A DNA stretch of 64,000 nt from Cryptomeria japonica (lineage: Eukaryota; Streptophyta; Pinopsida; Cupressales; Cupressaceae): contig NC_081413.1 of NCBI RefSeq assembly GCF_030272615.1, forward strand, positions 101,702,239-101,766,238. The letters run 5' to 3'. This document shows positions 60,751 through 64,000 of the stretch, piece by piece; the first letter of the stretch is position 1; each line of letters starts with the position of its first letter. Position numbers and translations under genes: made by a program. The notes beneath the pieces are model-generated. The model ran no database searches, was not told the DNA's origin, and saw only the letters and a program-made list of their open reading frames with translations.

Positions 60751-62811
60751 TGATAGGATTTTGAACTTGATGTAGATGAGAAAATTATTTCATGTTTGTT
60801 GATGTGAGTTTGATGTTGATATCTTTGTTTTGATGTGGAAACTGATATTGGATTTGTTTTGCTTGTTGACAGGAGCGATTGGGTGTGGTTCAGTCGTGGG
60901 AGAGATTTCTGAGACCGTGGACATTGATACCACGGTTGTCTCAGGCCGACCTGGACATCATTGAGAGATGTGGGTTGACCTTCCTTTTGGATATGCCTCG
61001 GTTCACTGTGAACCGGGGGCTACTGACAACATTGATAGAGAGGTGGCATAGCGACACAAACACCTTTCATTTTGCGACCGGAGAGATGACAGTCACACTA
61101 GAGGACTGTTACAGGATCCTGCGCATTCCCGTAGTAGGTGCACTACTACCGTATGAGCAGTCAAAGGAGGGTGGTACAGAGGCTCTTCACCGTATTTTCC
61201 ATGATGAGACAGTCTGCGGTTATGAGATCCCATGGCAGGAGTTCTTAGACCTGGATTACGCATCCCTGCCATCTTTACTAGCAGGGTTTATTGGTGGATT
61301 CCTTTGTCCTGATCGTAGGTCAAAGGGATTTTCTTTGGGATGGGGGCTGGTATTGGAGGAGATGGTGACATAGGGGCGGAGATTTTCATGGGGATCAATT
61401 ATGTTGGCCTATCTGTACAGAGGCTTACATGAGGTGGTATACCTCGGTTATGATAGTTTGTCAGCTGGCGTGACACTGTTACAGGTATGGTGTTGGGAGC
61501 ACATTCCAGTAGCGAGACCACTAGCAGATAGAGACAGGCCCATGGGGTGTGCATATGCGTATGGATACAGGGGTCTAGTTATCCAGCGCAAGCTGGGCAA
61601 GCTAGAGCATTGGAGGAGAGTGCTTGATGATATAGATACGGTCACCTGGCGACCGTATATAGGATGCGAGGTGTGGGCGGAGGACGGGCTGGAGATGCCC
61701 TTTGTTTTTATGACCAGATACCTGATCGGGAGGACCCCGTTTATGATAGAGAGGTTTGTGGTGACCCGAGTTTTGAGATAGTTTGGGCACCAGCAGGGTA
61801 TTCCATAGGGAGCGTGCCTATATGCACATCGGAGGCAGGATGTAGGTGATTGGGGTCCGACCATTGATAGCGCAGTGGCGGTGGAGGAGTTTGTTGGGTT
61901 AGCAAGGCAGATATGGGATTATGCCCCGGAGATTCTGGATGTGGGCATGACCAATGAGTTTGCCAGATTGTTTGCTGTGCGGGCGGTGGCCAGGGTATCG
62001 GATCCAGAGGAGATGAGGCCAACTTTTGATTCTGATGAGGAGGAGGGAGAGGGAGATGATGATGATGATGAGGATGGAGGAGGAGGATGAGGGAGAGGAG
62101 TCAGAGGGAGACAAGGAGATAGAGGGAGGAGAGGAGATAGGGGTGTGGAGAGAGCGGTGAGACAGGGGGTGATAGACAGGGGGAGAGGTGGATTGGCTAT
62201 TGGAGCCGGTGGAGAGGGGAGAGTGGGGGAGGTGTTAGCTGCAGTGGGGGGTACTGATGAGGTGAGGTGACCAGCACAGAGGAGGAGGATGGATGTGCTC
62301 CCACCCCCAGCACCGAGGATAGGCAGGGTTGGAGGGGTTGCCCCGGCACAGGTACCACTATGGGTTCGGGTCCCTACACATGTTGAGGATGCGCAGATCC
62401 GGACCCTATAGGTGACTGTACAACAGCTACAGGCACATATTTTGACATATCAGTGACAGATTGTGCAGTTGACTACGGAGTGAGATACAGAGAGAGCAGA
62501 GGGGGCGAGCGGAGGAGCTGGTATCCAGTATGCAAAGAGTAGCGGCGGGTGGTCCGATGAGAGACACCCTGAGAGAGCTAGCATTGAGAGCTCAAGAGGT
62601 GGAGTATTATCGGTGGCACTATGAGGTTGCGATACCTAGGGATCGTCGAATACAGAGCTCTACACAGTTGAGATCTAGTCAATCTCGAGATACTGGGTCG
62701 TGGTCTGAGAGCCGAGGTGTCACAGGGCCACCGAGATAGGACCCTTCTGGGGATCCATGGGTGGGTACATCTGGAGCTAGACCATCTCTGTCAGGGGATA
62801 GTCATACTTGA

Positions 62812-64000
62812 GAGACATGGTCTCTATTGTATTTTAGATCATTTGTTATTCTTTGTACTGGACACAGTGTTGATACATTTTGTACATTTTGATCATTTTT
62901 GAGATATATATATATATATACGACACCATTTTCTTTGATCATGTGGTGTGTTTATATGGATGCATGTTATGTGGGTTATTTCTTCATGATGATGCAATGC
63001 TTTAAATGTATGTATGATGCAGGATGTATGCTTTTATATGCTGTGAGATGTATCTTGAAAATGAGATGTATGATTTGATATGCAACTAAATGTAAAATGA
63101 TATGCAAATATGCAATTAATTGTAAAATGATATGCAGCTAATTGTAAAATGATATGCAACTATGTTGGTAGCATCCTCATTCTGTATTTGCCATCCGATA
63201 TAGCCATTGTTTGCTTTCTTTGTAGATAGCATCATTGAGCATTGATTTGTTTTAGGATATGTTGAAAATTTATACAAGCATAATGGTATAATTGAACCAT
63301 AATGACCCGAGAAAAATTTACATGATGTTTGATTTTACAAGATAGCACAAGCGTCAAGGTATAATTGAACCAGGATGACCAGAGTACGTATTACGTAAAC
63401 AGACAATATTAAATCATTTGTATGCGTGAAGTGAAATTAGGCCTTCAGTGATATTCAATGTATCACGTCTCGAGGCAAGTATTCACACAGTACAATTGAT
63501 CACCTCCTAGACAGAAGACTAAGAAAATATTAGAAGTTCCTCATGATCTCTAGCTTTGAAGCATTTAGTGAGAAAAGGAAGAAAATCCAATAATTTAAAA
63601 AGTTCAAAATGCAAGACTAGTTAAGATTTTTATGCGATAATGCAACATTTAGTACTTCAGAAAATCATCCATCCTTGGTATTTCTTGTGAATTGTTTTGT
63701 TTTGTTTTGCGATAAAGCGTAGTTTTGGTTGTTGGATGTCATGCTTTTGAGTTTTGCAAATAGCTTTGATGTCTTGAATGTTTGCACTTTTTAGACGATT
63801 TGAATGCCCCTAGCTGATTGTGCCTCTTGATGTGAATATGTACAGTGATTTCCAAGCCATGGTGGATTTGTGGTAAGAGGATATATATGGATAAACCAGG
63901 ATAGTGACTACGCTAAGTATGTCCTGAATGGATATTTGCCAAGTGTCGGGTGATGGCCGATAGTGTTTGTACGGATAAAATGGTATGGAGATAGATAGAG
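62812..64000. other. Spacer of Gypsy H beyond the PMD gene; simple repeats, no gene seen
   Basis: It contains a TA microsatellite (about 62904-62920) and four units of TAAAATGATATGCAA-type text (63070-63165). A roughly 75-bp imperfect direct repeat of GGTATAATTGAACCA also occurs (63285 and 63359). On the minus strand this should be the region between the pol of H and its antisense PMD gene; pol itself lies outside the window. Confidence 0.5.

Larger units (their letters stand above)
59761..62811 (+). pseudogene. Plant mobile domain (PMD) protein gene, antisense passenger of Gypsy H
   Basis: Exon 1 (59761-59835) encodes an Arg-rich start, MPISYSRHRFERVRRYRR. The donor is CTA/GTAAGTC; the 1,037-bp intron ends TTGACAG/GAG at 60872. 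Exon 2 gives ERLGVVQSWERFLRPW, CGLTFLLDMPRF, EMTVTLEDCYRILRIP (61085-61132), LAGFIGGFLCPDRRSKGFSL, VTWRPYIGCEVWAEDG, YLIGRTPFMIERF and QIWDYAPEI. An Asp/Glu-rich then Arg/Gly-rich tail and EVEYYRWHYEVAIP (62596-62637) follow. The PMD fold is known from MAIN/MAIL1 proteins and plant transposons. Stops at 61371, 61779 and 61806 are TAG, fitting CAG; one is TGA at 62088, more follow, and there is a shift near 62510. It is GC- and CpG-rich next to its surroundings, so relatively recent. Confidence 0.85.

Noticed and set aside
61448-62114. Minus-strand frames over the PMD exon
   Set aside because: Antisense shadows of the GC-rich PMD reading frame and its acidic/Gly-rich tail.
59761-62811. PMD gene H as a functional host gene (MAIN-like)
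   Set aside because: It has in-frame stops and a frameshift, and sits beside a Gypsy polypurine tract and LTR; a second decayed copy has the same context.

Overview
The window looks like an intergenic, transposon-saturated stretch of a very large plant nuclear genome, most likely a gymnosperm. That organism call is inference: it rests on plant Ty1/Copia and Ty3/Gypsy signatures, AT-rich and CpG-poor decay, and deep nesting of old elements. I see no convincing single-copy host gene, tRNA, rRNA or CRISPR array. Nearly every reading frame belongs to a decayed LTR retrotransposon or a passenger gene inside one. The working names below (A to H, X, Z) are mine.

Layout, left to right. An old minus-strand Copia element (C) gives its 3' LTR at 80-2188, with a foreign solo LTR at 870-1681, and its gag-pol at 22853-24610. 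It was split by plus-strand Copia A (3128-22847, target duplication CTTTT). A carries two solo LTRs of one unknown family (4284-5990 in its 5' LTR, 6475-8099 in its gag). Its RNase H is split by Copia B (12900-20348, duplication CATTC). B's 3' LTR in turn holds a 633-bp retroposed insert (18628-19260) with a 12-bp target duplication.

From about 24.6 kb the window holds minus-strand Tat-like Gypsy F: 3' LTR, polypurine tract, a plant-mobile-domain (PMD) gene on the opposite strand at 25734-28579, then its pol far away at 48816-51501. Between them lies a long minus-strand gene of unknown function (X, 46417 down to 30461). X is interrupted by a complete Athila-like Gypsy (E, 30676-42900). E has its own extra sense ORF after pol (Z, 39351-41617) and a B-family solo LTR (37773-38844).

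The right side has a Copia-type LTR (from 51502), a plus-strand Tat-like Gypsy (G, 52333-57821; LTR, primer site, leader, gag and protease), and a second minus-strand Tat-like element (H, from 57822 and out of the window). H interrupts the protease of G and also carries an antisense PMD gene (59761-62811).

How it fits together: the same arrangement of PMD gene, TATA box, short first exon and intron, head-on to a Gypsy 3' LTR, occurs twice (F and H). This suggests the PMD gene is a stable passenger of this Gypsy family rather than a chance neighbour. Almost all premature stops fit C-to-T or G-to-A change, as expected from silencing by cytosine methylation. PMD copy H is richer in CpG and has fewer stops than copy F, so H is probably the younger insertion.
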